Shown here one piece after another: positions 28,424 to 37,870 of a stretch of 64,000 bases of DNA. The stretch comes from Flavobacteriales bacterium. GTDB taxonomy: Bacteria > Bacteroidota > Bacteroidia > Flavobacteriales_D > Sanyastnellaceae. Position 1 is the stretch's first letter; each line of letters opens with the position of its first letter. A model generated the notes under the pieces. It had not been told where the DNA came from, did no database searches, and saw nothing but the letters and a program-made list of their open reading frames with translations. The stretch is taken from assembly GCA_018402085.1 (NCBI GenBank), contig JAGYJM010000002.1, positions 62,001 through 126,000 on the forward strand, read 5' to 3'. Position numbers and translations under genes: made by a program.

Positions 28424-30521
28424 ACGTATCTTTCTTATATCGGGTTTATTGCTGCTTTTTTTCTGCGCGAAAGCGCAGGAAGATGACCCGATCCTGCGTC
28501 AACAAATGATTGAGCAACGCATCGAGGTCATTGTCGAAAACCTCGATGACGGCATAGAATTGGATTATACTACCCTTTTCGATGAACTCAGCACCTACCT
28601 CGATCGTCCGCTGAACCTCAATCGCGCTACAGATCAGGAGTTGAGGCAGCTCTATCTCCTCAGCGATATCCAGATTATGAGCCTGCTTAATCACATCACA
28701 CGTTACGGCCCGCTGCGAGATGTTTTTGAGCTGCAGGCAGTGAAAGGGTGGGACCTTACAACCATTTACCTTGTTTTGCCTTTTGTGCAGGTTCGTCCGC
28801 CCCTTGAAGCCTCAAAGTGGACCTTTCGTGATGTCTTGAAAGAGGGCCGGCACGACTTATTTATCCGTACGCAACGGGTACTGCAAGAACAGGAGGGTTA
28901 CAGTGGTATTTCTCCTGAAGACCTCGCTGAAAACCCCAACCGCCGCTACCTGGGCAGCCCATGGAAACTCTATTCGCGCTATCGGTTCCGCTACCGGAAA
29001 AACCTCAGCATCGGGATCACCGCAGAAAAAGATCAGGGCGAAGAATTCTTCAGGGGCTCACAACCCAACGGATTCGACTTCTACAGCGCACACTTTTACT
29101 ACGAAGACAAGGGCTGGTTGAGAAAAGTCGCACTGGGAGATTATCAGGCACAATTTGGTCAGGGGCTGACGGTATGGTCAGGACTCGGTTTCGGGAAATC
29201 ACCCTTCATCGCGAGTGCAAAGCGCAGCGCGCTGGGTATTCGTCCGTACACCGCGGTAGATGAAAATCTCTTCTTCAGAGGTGCAGCAGCCACCCTCGGG
29301 TGGGGCAAGACGGAACTGACAGTTTTCTACAGCGACAAAAACATTGATGCCAACATTGTCGCTGTAGAAGACACTTCTGACACAGGCGAAGGGCAGTTGC
29401 TTAGCGTGAGCTCGTTTCAGTTGAGCGGCTTTCATCGCACCGAGAATGAGCTATTTGACAAAGATGCCATCCGTGAGAGACATATAGGAGGGAACCTCGC
29501 GTACAGAAGCCGGAAATTCAGCGTTGGTGCTACCGCAATGCGCTCTGAATGGGGGGCTGACCTGCAGCGAAACCTACAGCTTTACAACAAGTTTGAGTTC
29601 AATGACAATCAAAACCTTGTAGGGGGCATTGATTACAGCGGAGTGGTGCGCAACCTCAACTTTTTCGGGGAGGCCTCAATGAGTCAGAACGGTGGTTACG
29701 CTTTTCTAAACGGTGTGCTCATTGCCCTTGATCAGCGCTTGTCGGTAGTCGCGTTGCACCGCCATTTTAGCCGCGACTTTCAGAGTCTCTTCGCCAATGC
29801 CTTCGCTGAAAGATCACGTCCGATCAACGAGCAGGGGCTCTACCTCGGTTTTGATTTTCAACCGGCACGCAAGTGGAAGCTCACCGGCTATGCCGATCAC
29901 TTCCGCTCGCCCTGGCTGAGCTTCTTGGTGGACGCCCCTTCAGCCGGACATGAATACCTGTTGCAGCTTACTCACAAGCCTACCCGCAAGAACGAATTTT
30001 ACATCCGCTGGCGGAAGCGATCAAAAGACCGGAACAGCAACCTGGTTGACGGCCCGATTGACCAACCTGTGCCCTGGACCCAGCACTTCTTCAGACTTCA
30101 CACGAGTTATAAGGTACATGAGAACGTGCAGTTTAAAACCCGCGTAGAGTGGACGGGATTTCAGCTTGAAGGAGGAGAGGTCGAGCAAGGCTTCCTCCTG
30201 TATCAGGACATTGTCTTTCGCAAGCTCATGGCTCCATGGAACTTCACCCTGCGTTATGCGCTCTTTGAAACAGACAGCTATGATGCCCGCATCTATGCTT
30301 ATGAGAATGATGTGCTCTACTTTTTTAGTGTGCCCGCCTACTTCAATCGCGGTTCACGATTCTACGCCATCACTAAGATTAGCCTCGGTCGTAACCTCGA
30401 TATGTGGTTCCGCTATGCGCAATGGGTGTACAATGACCGGAATACGATCAATGCCGGCCTGGAAGAGATTCAGGGCAACACACGCAGTGAATTCCGAGCG
30501 CAGCTCAGACTGCAATTCTGA
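28413..30521 (+). CDS. helix-hairpin-helix plus beta-barrel envelope protein
   Basis: The 702-aa protein has a signal peptide ending in FFCAKAQ. ComEA-like helix-hairpin-helix motifs follow (about residues 60-130; LNLNRATDQELRQLYLLS, then YGPLRDVFELQAVKGWD). About 570 residues of outer-membrane beta-strand pattern make up the rest. ComEA domains bind DNA, so DNA capture at the surface is one possibility; HhH modules can also act as protein scaffolds. It overlaps the upstream barrel gene by 11 bases. The signal peptide end is encoded by the palindrome CTGCGC-GAAA-GCGCAG (28463-28478). Confidence 0.75.
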   Translation: MAVKRIFLISGLLLLFFCAKAQEDDPILRQQMIEQRIEVIVENLDDGIELDYTTLFDELSTYLDRPLNLNRATDQELRQLYLLSDIQIMSLLNHITRYGPLRDVFELQAVKGWDLTTIYLVLPFVQVRPPLEASKWTFRDVLKEGRHDLFIRTQRVLQEQEGYSGISPEDLAENPNRRYLGSPWKLYSRYRFRYRKNLSIGITAEKDQGEEFFRGSQPNGFDFYSAHFYYEDKGWLRKVALGDYQAQFGQGLTVWSGLGFGKSPFIASAKRSALGIRPYTAVDENLFFRGAAATLGWGKTELTVFYSDKNIDANIVAVEDTSDTGEGQLLSVSSFQLSGFHRTENELFDKDAIRERHIGGNLAYRSRKFSVGATAMRSEWGADLQRNLQLYNKFEFNDNQNLVGGIDYSGVVRNLNFFGEASMSQNGGYAFLNGVLIALDQRLSVVALHRHFSRDFQSLFANAFAERSRPINEQGLYLGFDFQPARKWKLTGYADHFRSPWLSFLVDAPSAGHEYLLQLTHKPTRKNEFYIRWRKRSKDRNSNLVDGPIDQPVPWTQHFFRLHTSYKVHENVQFKTRVEWTGFQLEGGEVEQGFLLYQDIVFRKLMAPWNFTLRYALFETDSYDARIYAYENDVLYFFSVPAYFNRGSRFYAITKISLGRNLDMWFRYAQWVYNDRNTINAGLEEIQGNTRSEFRAQLRLQF

Positions 30522-30606
30522 TTCGTTCTGTAGCTTGCTGCCCAGGGTTGGCCATGCCGTAAAACCGCCAACGAACATCCACGATCTACAATACATCATC
30601 TTATCC

Positions 30607-30614
30607 TATTTTTG
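30607..30614 (+). promoter_or_regulatory. -7 promoter element for efp
   Basis: TATTTTTG matches TAnnTTTG exactly, 19 bases before the efp ATG. No -33 TTG is found at the usual spacing. It would drive efp-lpxD. Confidence 0.5.
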
Positions 30615-30633
30615 TCACAATTAAGAACATGCC

Positions 30634-31200
30634 ATGGCAACAACATCTGATATCCGCAACGGACTCTGCATAAAGCACAACGGTGACCTCTGGACCGTCG
30701 TTGAATTTCTTCACGTAAAACCAGGTAAAGGCGCCGCTTTCGTTCGCACGAAGCTCAAGAACCTCAACAACGGAAAGGTGGTCGACTACACCTTCAACAC
30801 CAGTGCGAAGATTGAATCAGTGCGCATTGAAACGCGCGAGTACCAATACCTCTACAACGACGATATGGGGTATCACTTCATGAACTCGGATACTTACGAA
30901 CAAGTTGCCGTACCAAAGCATCAGATCAATGCTCCGGACTTTCTGAAAGACGGACTTGTATGCACCGTCATGTTTCATGCCGACGAAGATTCTGTGCTTT
31001 CCGTTGACCTGCCTTCACATGTAGAAGCTGAGATCACTTACACAGAGCCCGGTGTGAAAGGCGATACCGCAACCAATACGCTGAAGCCCGCGACCACCGA
31101 TACCGGTGTAGAAGTGAAAGTGCCGCTCTTCATCAGCACCGGCGACTGGATCAAGGTGGATACCCGCACCAAAGAGTACACTGAGCGGGTTAAGAAGTAA
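30634..31200 (+). CDS. efp: elongation factor P
   Basis: The 188-aa protein has the three-domain EF-P layout. It relieves ribosome stalling at polyproline. The loop tip PGKGAAF with Lys32 is the site modified in many bacteria, though no modification enzyme of the EpmA type is seen here. The KamA-family enzyme at 54042 is related to EpmB but not adjacent. The C-terminal region KVPLFISTGDWIKVDTRTKEY is typical. lpxD follows after 7 bases. Confidence 0.96.
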   Translation: MATTSDIRNGLCIKHNGDLWTVVEFLHVKPGKGAAFVRTKLKNLNNGKVVDYTFNTSAKIESVRIETREYQYLYNDDMGYHFMNSDTYEQVAVPKHQINAPDFLKDGLVCTVMFHADEDSVLSVDLPSHVEAEITYTEPGVKGDTATNTLKPATTDTGVEVKVPLFISTGDWIKVDTRTKEYTERVKK

Positions 31201-31207
31201 ATCATAT

Positions 31208-32137
31208 ATGCAATTCCCCAAGGCGCTGGCACTTCGCGAGCTGGCTGAACAACTCGGCTTGTCCTTTGCTGGAGACCCGAATCATTTGGTCACGGGTTTG
31301 AACGAAATCCACCGGGTAGTGGCCGGAGATATGGTCTTTGTTGACCACCCCAAGTATTACGACAAGGCACTGGCTTCTGCTGCGACCACTGTCTTGATCA
31401 ACAAAGAGGTGGAGGTGCCGGAGGGTAAGGGCTTACTGATTTCTGATGATCCCTTCCGTGATTTTAATGCTATCGCCCGATATTTTGCCCCGAACACCTT
31501 TTCACCGCTCGCCAAAAGCATTTCGTCTCAGGTAGCGGGATCCGCTCAAGTGCACGATACCGCAGTAATAGGTGAACGGGTAGTGATTGGTGAACGAAGC
31601 ATTATCGGTGCGGGTGTCGTTCTTGGTAACGATGTCATGATTGGTGATGACTGCATTATTCACGCAAATAGTGTTATCGGTGGCGACGCCTTCTACTACA
31701 AGAAGCGAGAAGATGGCTATGAGAAAATGCATACCTGCGGCGGGGTTGAAGTCGGGGATCGGGTTGAAATCGGTGCACTTTGCTCGATCGATCGAGGGGT
31801 CACTGCCATCACCCGTATTGGAAGCGGCTCCAAGCTTGACAACCAGGTGCATGTCGGACACGATACCCTGATCGGGAAAGACTGCCTGTTCGCAGCGCAG
31901 GTAGGTATTGCTGGTTGCGTGCAGATCGAAGACAGTGTTACCCTCTGGGGTCAGGTAGGAGTGCCTAGTGACCTGACAATCGGTAAAGGTGCAGTGGTGC
32001 TTGGCCAAAGCGGTGTGACAAAAGACCTTGAAGGCGGGGTCACCTACTTTGGCAGCCCCGCAGAAGAAGCACGCAGCAAATACCGAGAGTTAGCGATGAT
32101 CCGTAAGTTGCCTGACATCATCCGAAAATTGGGCTAA
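31208..32137 (+). CDS. lpxD: LpxD-like UDP-3-O-acylglucosamine N-acyltransferase
   Basis: The 309-aa acyltransferase has the LpxD N-terminal uridine-binding domain and a left-handed beta-helix of hexapeptide repeats (about residues 105-285). The catalytic histidine region is DNQVHVGHDTLIG (about 215-225). LpxD adds the second acyl chain in lipid A synthesis. Bacteroidota often carry a second LpxD-like protein next to efp, so this may be that paralogue rather than the main LpxD. It follows efp by 7 bases. Confidence 0.82.
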   Translation: MQFPKALALRELAEQLGLSFAGDPNHLVTGLNEIHRVVAGDMVFVDHPKYYDKALASAATTVLINKEVEVPEGKGLLISDDPFRDFNAIARYFAPNTFSPLAKSISSQVAGSAQVHDTAVIGERVVIGERSIIGAGVVLGNDVMIGDDCIIHANSVIGGDAFYYKKREDGYEKMHTCGGVEVGDRVEIGALCSIDRGVTAITRIGSGSKLDNQVHVGHDTLIGKDCLFAAQVGIAGCVQIEDSVTLWGQVGVPSDLTIGKGAVVLGQSGVTKDLEGGVTYFGSPAEEARSKYRELAMIRKLPDIIRKLG

Positions 32138-32159
32138 CTTCGTAAGAAGGGTCAACCCC

Positions 32160-33386
32160 ATGAGTATTGAACGAACCAGGAAACGCAAACGACTTGCGCT
32201 CAAAGACTACAAACTTGACGCTCTGCTCGAGATCACACATACGATCAACAGCAATGCGGCCGTAACTGATCTGTTAGCGCTCTATCGCCGCATACTGGAG
32301 GATGAACTCGGTATCGAAAAGCTCGTGCTGTACGCTCATCAAGGCAACTGGCAGGCAATTCAGCAATTTGGTGTAGAAGGAGACCCACCAGACATCGAAG
32401 ATCAGGAACAGTTTCACGTAGATACCGGAATGTCGTTTAGTCTCTCACGCGGACAAACCGAGTCGTTTGATATCGTGATCCCGGTGAAGAACAACGAGAT
32501 TCCTATTGCATTTGTGCTTGTTGGCGATCGCGAAGAAGATAAACGTGGCACCAGTCCGGTCATCAAACACATGAAGTTTATCCAAACCATCACCAATGTG
32601 GTGCTGGTAGCCATCCAAAACAAACGTCTCGCAGAAGAGAACTTACGTCAGGTAAGGGTGAACAAAGAGCTTGAGCTCGCGGCAGAAATGCAGAGTATGC
32701 TCGTTCCTGCGCAGCTTCCGCGCGATGAACATTACGATGTATCTGCCATCTATAAGCCGCACCAGCAAGTAGGGGGTGACTACTATGACTTCATGGAACT
32801 GCCTGATGGTAAGGTGATGTTTTGCATGGCAGATGTTTCCGGTAAAGGGGTGTCTGCAGCCTTTCTCATGGCAAACTTTCAGGCCTACCTCATGGCGATC
32901 TTTAAATACCGACCTTCAGGCTTGCAAGAGGTTGTGCATCACCTCAATAATCGTGTCATGGACAGCGCCATGGGTGAGAAATACATCACCCTTTTCATCG
33001 CAACGTTTGACCCCGAAACCCGCAAGCTGAATTATGTGAACTGTGGTCATAACCCTCCCGTACTCATTCACCCCAACAAGCAGGTTGATCAGCTCACTCT
33101 GGGATCGATTGGGCTGGGAATGTTTGAAGATATTCCTCGCATACAAGAAGGTGTGCTCACCCTTGACCCCGGCTCTACGGTTATCTGCTACACTGACGGA
33201 CTTACCGAGCAGGAGAATGAAGCAAATGAGGAGTTCGGTATTGAACGCCTCTCAATGATGGGACGAGAACTCTTCGGCGAGCCGGCCCAAAAGCTCAATG
33301 CGCAAATTCTAAGCCGCGTAAACGCCTTCCGCGGCACAACACCATTTATTGACGACACGGCACTCTTAACCTGCCGGTTCTTGTAG
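32160..33386 (+). CDS. GAF-SpoIIE serine/threonine phosphatase
   Basis: This 408-aa protein has an N-terminal GAF-like sensory domain (about residues 20-170) and a PP2C/SpoIIE domain (about 190-408; QVGGDYYDF, MADVSGKGVSAAFLM, YVNCGHNPPV, CYTDGLTEQENEA, DDTALLTC). All metal-binding aspartates appear present. Such enzymes usually act in partner-switch regulation. No anti-sigma or STAS gene is near. A -7-like TAACTTCG lies at 32135-32142. A 211-bp repeat array begins a few bases after the stop. Confidence 0.88.
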   Translation: MSIERTRKRKRLALKDYKLDALLEITHTINSNAAVTDLLALYRRILEDELGIEKLVLYAHQGNWQAIQQFGVEGDPPDIEDQEQFHVDTGMSFSLSRGQTESFDIVIPVKNNEIPIAFVLVGDREEDKRGTSPVIKHMKFIQTITNVVLVAIQNKRLAEENLRQVRVNKELELAAEMQSMLVPAQLPRDEHYDVSAIYKPHQQVGGDYYDFMELPDGKVMFCMADVSGKGVSAAFLMANFQAYLMAIFKYRPSGLQEVVHHLNNRVMDSAMGEKYITLFIATFDPETRKLNYVNCGHNPPVLIHPNKQVDQLTLGSIGLGMFEDIPRIQEGVLTLDPGSTVICYTDGLTEQENEANEEFGIERLSMMGRELFGEPAQKLNAQILSRVNAFRGTTPFIDDTALLTCRFL

Positions 33387-33390
33387 TAGA

Positions 33391-34622
33391 CATGTAGGCG
33401 CACACTACAGTGCGCGCATGGAAATGGAAATGGGGCTGGCGCCGCATCGTTGCGGCGCTTTGGTTTCGAGTCGGCCTTTGGTAGGGACGCCTTCCAGGCG
33501 TCCGAGGATTTTCGTGTATCGTCAATTCTGGTTTTCACGGAGAGGGATGCCTGACGGGCATCCGTGAAGTATCGATTCACCCCAGTCTTCGTGGAATGAG
33601 ACATGTAGGCGCACACTACAGTGCGCGCATGGAAATGGAAATGGGGCTGGCGCCGCATCGTTGCGGCGCTTTGGTTTCGAGTCGGTCTTTGGTAGGGACG
33701 CCTTCCAGGCGTCCGAGGATTTGCGTGTATCGTCAATTCTGGTTTTCACAGAGAGGGATGCCTGACGGGCATCCAAGAAGTCTCGAGTCACCCCAGTCTT
33801 CGTGGAATGAGACATGTAGGCGCACACTACAGTGCGCGCATGGAAATGGAAATGGGGCTGGCGCCGCATCGTTGCGGCGCTTTGGTTTCGAGTCGGTCTT
33901 TGGTAGGGACGCCTTCCAGGCGTCCGAGGATTTGCGTGTATCGTCAATTCTGGTTTTCACAGAGAGGGATGCCTGACGGGCATCCAAGAAGTATCGATTC
34001 ACCCCAGTCTTCGTGGAATGAGACATGTAGGCGCACACTACAGTGCGCGCATGGAAATGGAAATGGGGCTGGCGCCGCATCGTTGCGGCGCTTTGGTTTC
34101 GAGTCGGCCTTTGGTAGGGACGCCTTCCAGGCGTCCGAGGATTTTCGTGTATCGTCAATTCTGGTTTTCACGGAGAGGGATGCCTGACGGGCATCCGTGA
34201 AGTATCGATTCACCCCAGTCTTCGTGGAATGAGACATGTAGGCGCACACTACAGTGCGCGCATGGAAATGGAAATGGGGCTGGCGCCGCATCGTTGCGGC
34301 GCTTTGGTTTCGAGTCGGCCTTTGGTAGGGACGCCTTCCAGGCGTCCGAGGATTTTCGTGTATCGTCAATTCTGGTTTTCACGGAGAGGGATGCCTGACG
34401 GGCATCCGTGAAGTATCGATTCACCCCAGTCTTCGTGGAATGAGACATGTAGGCGCACACTACAGTGCGCGCATGGAAATGGAAATGGGGCTGGCGCCGC
34501 ATCGTTGCGGCGCTTTGGTTTCGAGTCGGTCTTTGGTAGGGACGCCTTCCAGGCGTCCGAGGATTTGCGTGTATCGTCAATTCTGGTTTTCACAGAGAGG
34601 GATGCCTGACGGGCATCCGTGA
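33391..34622. repeat. 211-bp tandem array, five full units and one partial
   Basis: Units start at 33391, 33602, 33813, 34024, 34235 and 34446, exactly 211 bases apart; the last is cut at about 175 bases. Units are nearly identical. Each carries four palindromes: GCGCAC/GTGCGC, GCGCCGC/GCGGCGC, GGACGCC/GGCGTCC and GGATGCC/GGCATCC. The array fills the gap between the convergent SpoIIE and typA genes. Open frames of up to 141 codons run through it, but 211 is not a multiple of three, so the frame changes at each unit and coding is unlikely. Confidence 0.92.
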
Positions 34623-34656
34623 ATCGGCGACCGACGAGAATTCCGGACCCCGGAAT

Positions 34657-36444
34657 TCAGGAATTCCCTTTTTTCCAGAGATGAGGTGCCTTACGCATCC
34701 GTATAGAATGCGGCGTGATCTCAAGGTACTCGTCATCGCCGATGTACTCCATCGCTTCTTCAAGTGAAAACTGAATTTTCGGAGCAATTTTAGCCGCATC
34801 ATCAGCGCCCGATGAACGGACGTTACTGAGTTTTTTCCCTTTGATTACGTTCACCTCAATGTCGTTCTCGCGGCTGTGCTCTCCAACCACCTGACCCTTG
34901 TAGACCTCTTCGCCCGGATCGATAAAGAAGCGTCCACGGTCTTGCAGACGGTCAATCGCATAAGCCAGCGCCTGACCGGTCTCCATAGAGACCATTGCTC
35001 CTTTACGGCGGTCGCCGATTTCACCTTTCCATGGTGCAAACTCTTTGAAGCGGTGCGTGATTACAGCTTCACCCGCAGAGGCCGTCATCAGGTTGCTACG
35101 CAGACCGATCAATCCTCGTGAAGGAATGCTGAACTCAAGATGTTGCAGATCACCACGTGGCTCCATCACAAGCAGATCTCCTTTGCGTTGAGTCACCAAT
35201 TCAATGGCTTTACCTGAGGTTTCTTCAGGAATGTCAATCACTAGTTCTTCTACGGGCTCGTTCTTGACACCGTCAATTTCACGTGTCAGTACCTGTGGTT
35301 TTCCAAGCTGCATCTCGTAGCCTTCGCGGCGCATGGTTTCTACCAGAATCGACAGGTGAAGAATACCTCGTCCGTATACATTGAAAGTGTCTTCGCTCTG
35401 CGTGTCTTCTACACGTAGGGCGAGGTTCTTCTCGGTCTCGTTGTAGAGACGCTCACGGAGTTGACGAGAGGTGACGTATTTTCCTTCGCGACCGAAGAAA
35501 GGAGAGGTGTTGATCGTGAACAACATGCTCATGGTAGGCTCATCCACTGAAATGCGAGGAAGCGGCTCGGCTACCTCAACATCGGTGATCGTGTCACCAA
35601 TATCAAACCCTTCGAGTCCGACTACCGCGCAAAGGTCGCCACTGTTGACTTCCTTCACCTTCGTGCGGCCCAGTCCTTCAAAGACGAAGAGCTCCTTCAC
35701 TTTATTCTTTTTCACCTTGCCGTCTGCCATGCAGAGACCGACCTGCTGTCCTTCAGCAATCTTACCCCGGAACACACGACCGATGGCAATCCGTCCGGTA
35801 AACGGCGAGTGGTCAAGCGAAGTGATCTGCATCTGAAGCGCGCCGTCGTAGCTCGGTGCAGGTGGAATATATTCAATGACGGCGTCGAGGAGCGGACGAA
35901 TATTCTCTGTTGGGTTCTCCCAGTCAGTGCTCATCCAGCCTTGCTTGCTTGACCCGTAGAGGGTCTGGAATTCGAGCTGCTGATCGTTCGCTTCGAGGTT
36001 GAACATCAGGTCGAAAACAGCTTCGTGTACTTCATCCGGGCGACAGTTTTCTTTGTCGACCTTATTTACTACAAGAATGGGCATCAGGCCAAGCTCAAGT
36101 GCCTTAGAAAGCACAAAACGCGTCTGAGGCATCGGTCCTTCAAACGCATCCACCAGCAGCAGCACGCCGTCAGCCATCTTGAGCACGCGCTCAACCTCTC
36201 CGCCGAAGTCGGCGTGACCGGGGGTGTCAAGGATGTTGATCTTGATACCGTTGTAGGTCACTGCGACGTTTTTCGAAAGGATGGTGATTCCGCGCTCTCG
36301 CTCGAGATCGTTGTTGTCGAGCACGAGCTCGCCGGTGTCTTTGCGGTCGTCAAGTACCTGACATTCCTGAATAATTTTATCAACCAGGGTCGTTTTGCCG
36401 TGGTCAACGTGTGCGATGATCGCGATGTTGCGGATGCTGTTCAT
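34657..36444 (-). CDS. typA: ribosome-associated GTPase TypA/BipA
   Basis: The 595-aa translational GTPase has G1 AHVDHGKTTLVD, G2 RERGITI, G3 DTPGHADFGGEVER and G4 NKVDKE, followed by EF-G-like domains and the BipA C-terminal domain (SRENDIEVNVIKGKKL). It assists ribosome assembly and stress responses. A perfect -7 element lies 20 bases upstream. Its 3' end faces the 211-bp array. Confidence 0.95.
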   Translation of the reverse strand: MNSIRNIAIIAHVDHGKTTLVDKIIQECQVLDDRKDTGELVLDNNDLERERGITILSKNVAVTYNGIKINILDTPGHADFGGEVERVLKMADGVLLLVDAFEGPMPQTRFVLSKALELGLMPILVVNKVDKENCRPDEVHEAVFDLMFNLEANDQQLEFQTLYGSSKQGWMSTDWENPTENIRPLLDAVIEYIPPAPSYDGALQMQITSLDHSPFTGRIAIGRVFRGKIAEGQQVGLCMADGKVKKNKVKELFVFEGLGRTKVKEVNSGDLCAVVGLEGFDIGDTITDVEVAEPLPRISVDEPTMSMLFTINTSPFFGREGKYVTSRQLRERLYNETEKNLALRVEDTQSEDTFNVYGRGILHLSILVETMRREGYEMQLGKPQVLTREIDGVKNEPVEELVIDIPEETSGKAIELVTQRKGDLLVMEPRGDLQHLEFSIPSRGLIGLRSNLMTASAGEAVITHRFKEFAPWKGEIGDRRKGAMVSMETGQALAYAIDRLQDRGRFFIDPGEEVYKGQVVGEHSRENDIEVNVIKGKKLSNVRSSGADDAAKIAPKIQFSLEEAMEYIGDDEYLEITPHSIRMRKAPHLWKKGNS

Positions 36445-36463
36445 AAGAGCCGTTTTGGCGGCG

Positions 36464-36471
36464 CAAAAGTA
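36464..36471 (-). promoter_or_regulatory. -7 promoter element for typA
   Basis: On the minus strand this reads TACTTTTG, an exact TAnnTTTG match, 20 bases before the typA ATG. No -33 TTG at the normal spacing. Confidence 0.5.
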
Positions 36472-36568
36472 CGGCTTCCAATCTGCTACTGAGCAGAAAT
36501 AAGAAAAATTAGTGTTTTAGTCATGTCGGCGATCGCTTCATGCGAGTCTCAAACATTCAAGAACGTGA

Positions 36569-37639
36569 TTATACTCCCAACCCAAACTCCGTCAGTACCA
36601 CTTGCCATTCTTGCGCTTCAGTACGGCGAAGTAAAGCGAGATTTAGGCTGTCACGAAGCCCCGCAGGTAAGCCTTTGCGGAGGCCGAAGGTATAGTACTG
36701 CGCATTAAAGTTAAAGGGCTGAAGACTGAGCGGTGTGGTTTCTTGATCGTCAGATGTTGCGAGTAAGTGTTGCAGAACAGGCCGGTCATCTGCAACCCCC
36801 GCAATTTTCCCGTCTCGAAGGTCAGCGATAGCAGCGTGAAGGTCTACGTATACTGCCTGCCCGGGAAAGAAATGGTCACTCAACCAGCGGGAGGTACTCG
36901 AATTTTTTAAAACGCCCAGTTTGCGGTCTTTGAACGCATCGAGGTCACCTGAATTACCGCTCATTTGGTTCATGGTCAGCGAACTTGCTATACTTGCGGT
37001 AAACCCCGAGATCACCACAATCGCGGTAAACATCCAGATCAGCGCTATGACTCGTCCCGCCGTTGATTGCGGCGATTTGTCACCATAGCCTACCGTCGTC
37101 ATCGTCACGGCTGACCACCAGAAACCGCTCCACAGGCCTTTGATTCCGTTGCCGAATTCTTCGGGATTTTTGCGTCGTTCAAATAGCCAAACCAGGATGC
37201 CAAATACCAGGATAATCAGCACCAGGGCACCCAGCGCTTTAAAGAAATTGAATGAGAAAAAAGACCGCAGGAAGCTCGTGGCTTGTTGCCAGGTACTCGC
37301 TTCAGGTGTGACGATCGTTGAATGTGCCACATAGAAAGGCGCGCTGAAATCCATTCGCTGCACACGGTCGCTGGTGATGGTCAGCGGTGATGCACTCAAG
37401 TCAACCGTACCGCTTTGTAACGCGTTCAGAAGTTCTTCAAATGGCATCTGCTGGTATACCACGGTTTTACCCAGGTCTTCTGTGATATGATCCGTAAGCC
37501 ATATTGACGGACCAAAGGGTTGCTCGTTTTCGAGGTTCACGAATGGAGGGGTGAGGCTGTAGCCTACAATCAGGGTGTCTTTTCCGGCTGCCAGAAATGG
37601 CAGGATGCTAATAAGTACCCAAAAAAGGAGTTTTCGCAT
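36569..37639 (-). CDS. GluR0-like ligand-gated potassium channel
   Basis: This 356-aa protein has a signal peptide (MRKLLFWVLISILPFLAAG) and a type 3 solute-binding lobe (about residues 20-120). Then come a membrane helix (about 131-153), a pore loop TMTTVGYGDKSP (about 177-188), a second helix (about 193-217) and the second lobe of the binding domain (about 220-350). The layout S1-TM1-P-TM2-S2 is that of the prokaryotic glutamate receptor GluR0, and the filter TVGYGD is potassium-selective. The ligand is probably an amino acid; this is inference. Unlike animal receptors there is no third membrane helix. It stands alone, 124 bases upstream (on the map) of typA. Confidence 0.88.
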   Translation of the reverse strand: MRKLLFWVLISILPFLAAGKDTLIVGYSLTPPFVNLENEQPFGPSIWLTDHITEDLGKTVVYQQMPFEELLNALQSGTVDLSASPLTITSDRVQRMDFSAPFYVAHSTIVTPEASTWQQATSFLRSFFSFNFFKALGALVLIILVFGILVWLFERRKNPEEFGNGIKGLWSGFWWSAVTMTTVGYGDKSPQSTAGRVIALIWMFTAIVVISGFTASIASSLTMNQMSGNSGDLDAFKDRKLGVLKNSSTSRWLSDHFFPGQAVYVDLHAAIADLRDGKIAGVADDRPVLQHLLATSDDQETTPLSLQPFNFNAQYYTFGLRKGLPAGLRDSLNLALLRRTEAQEWQVVLTEFGLGV

Positions 37640-37683
37640 GGTTCATCAGCTTTGGGTGGAGTTTACGAAAAATTGATGGAGGA

Positions 37684-37870
37684 TCGGGGATCGGGGATGG
37701 AGGATCGTTGGAATCAGGGAACATAGAGGGAGTGACGGGGGCGCATCATTGCGCCCTAACATCCTTTGGTATTCACGGATAGGGACGCCTGCCAGGCGTC
37801 CGGGTATCCGCAACGATACTCGATTTCACGTATGCACAAGGTTTCTTTTCTAGAAGGTGTTCCTCTTTGT
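37684..37870. repeat. array A left leader (shared flank)
   Basis: This stretch contains GGGGATC-type simple repeats, GGGCGC-N6-GCGCCC and GGACGCC-N4-GGCGTCC palindromes, and a roughly 100-base unique-looking leader ending in TTCCTCTTTGTGGTAAACGG. It is nearly identical to 47464-47650 before array C, and its second half recurs at about 42660-42785 before array B. The shared flank marks the three arrays as copies of one element. Confidence 0.8.

Noticed and set aside
33522-34580. Repeated 126- to 141-codon frames in the 211-bp array
   Set aside because: The unit is not a multiple of three, so each frame joins two units. Both strands are open and content is driven by palindromes.
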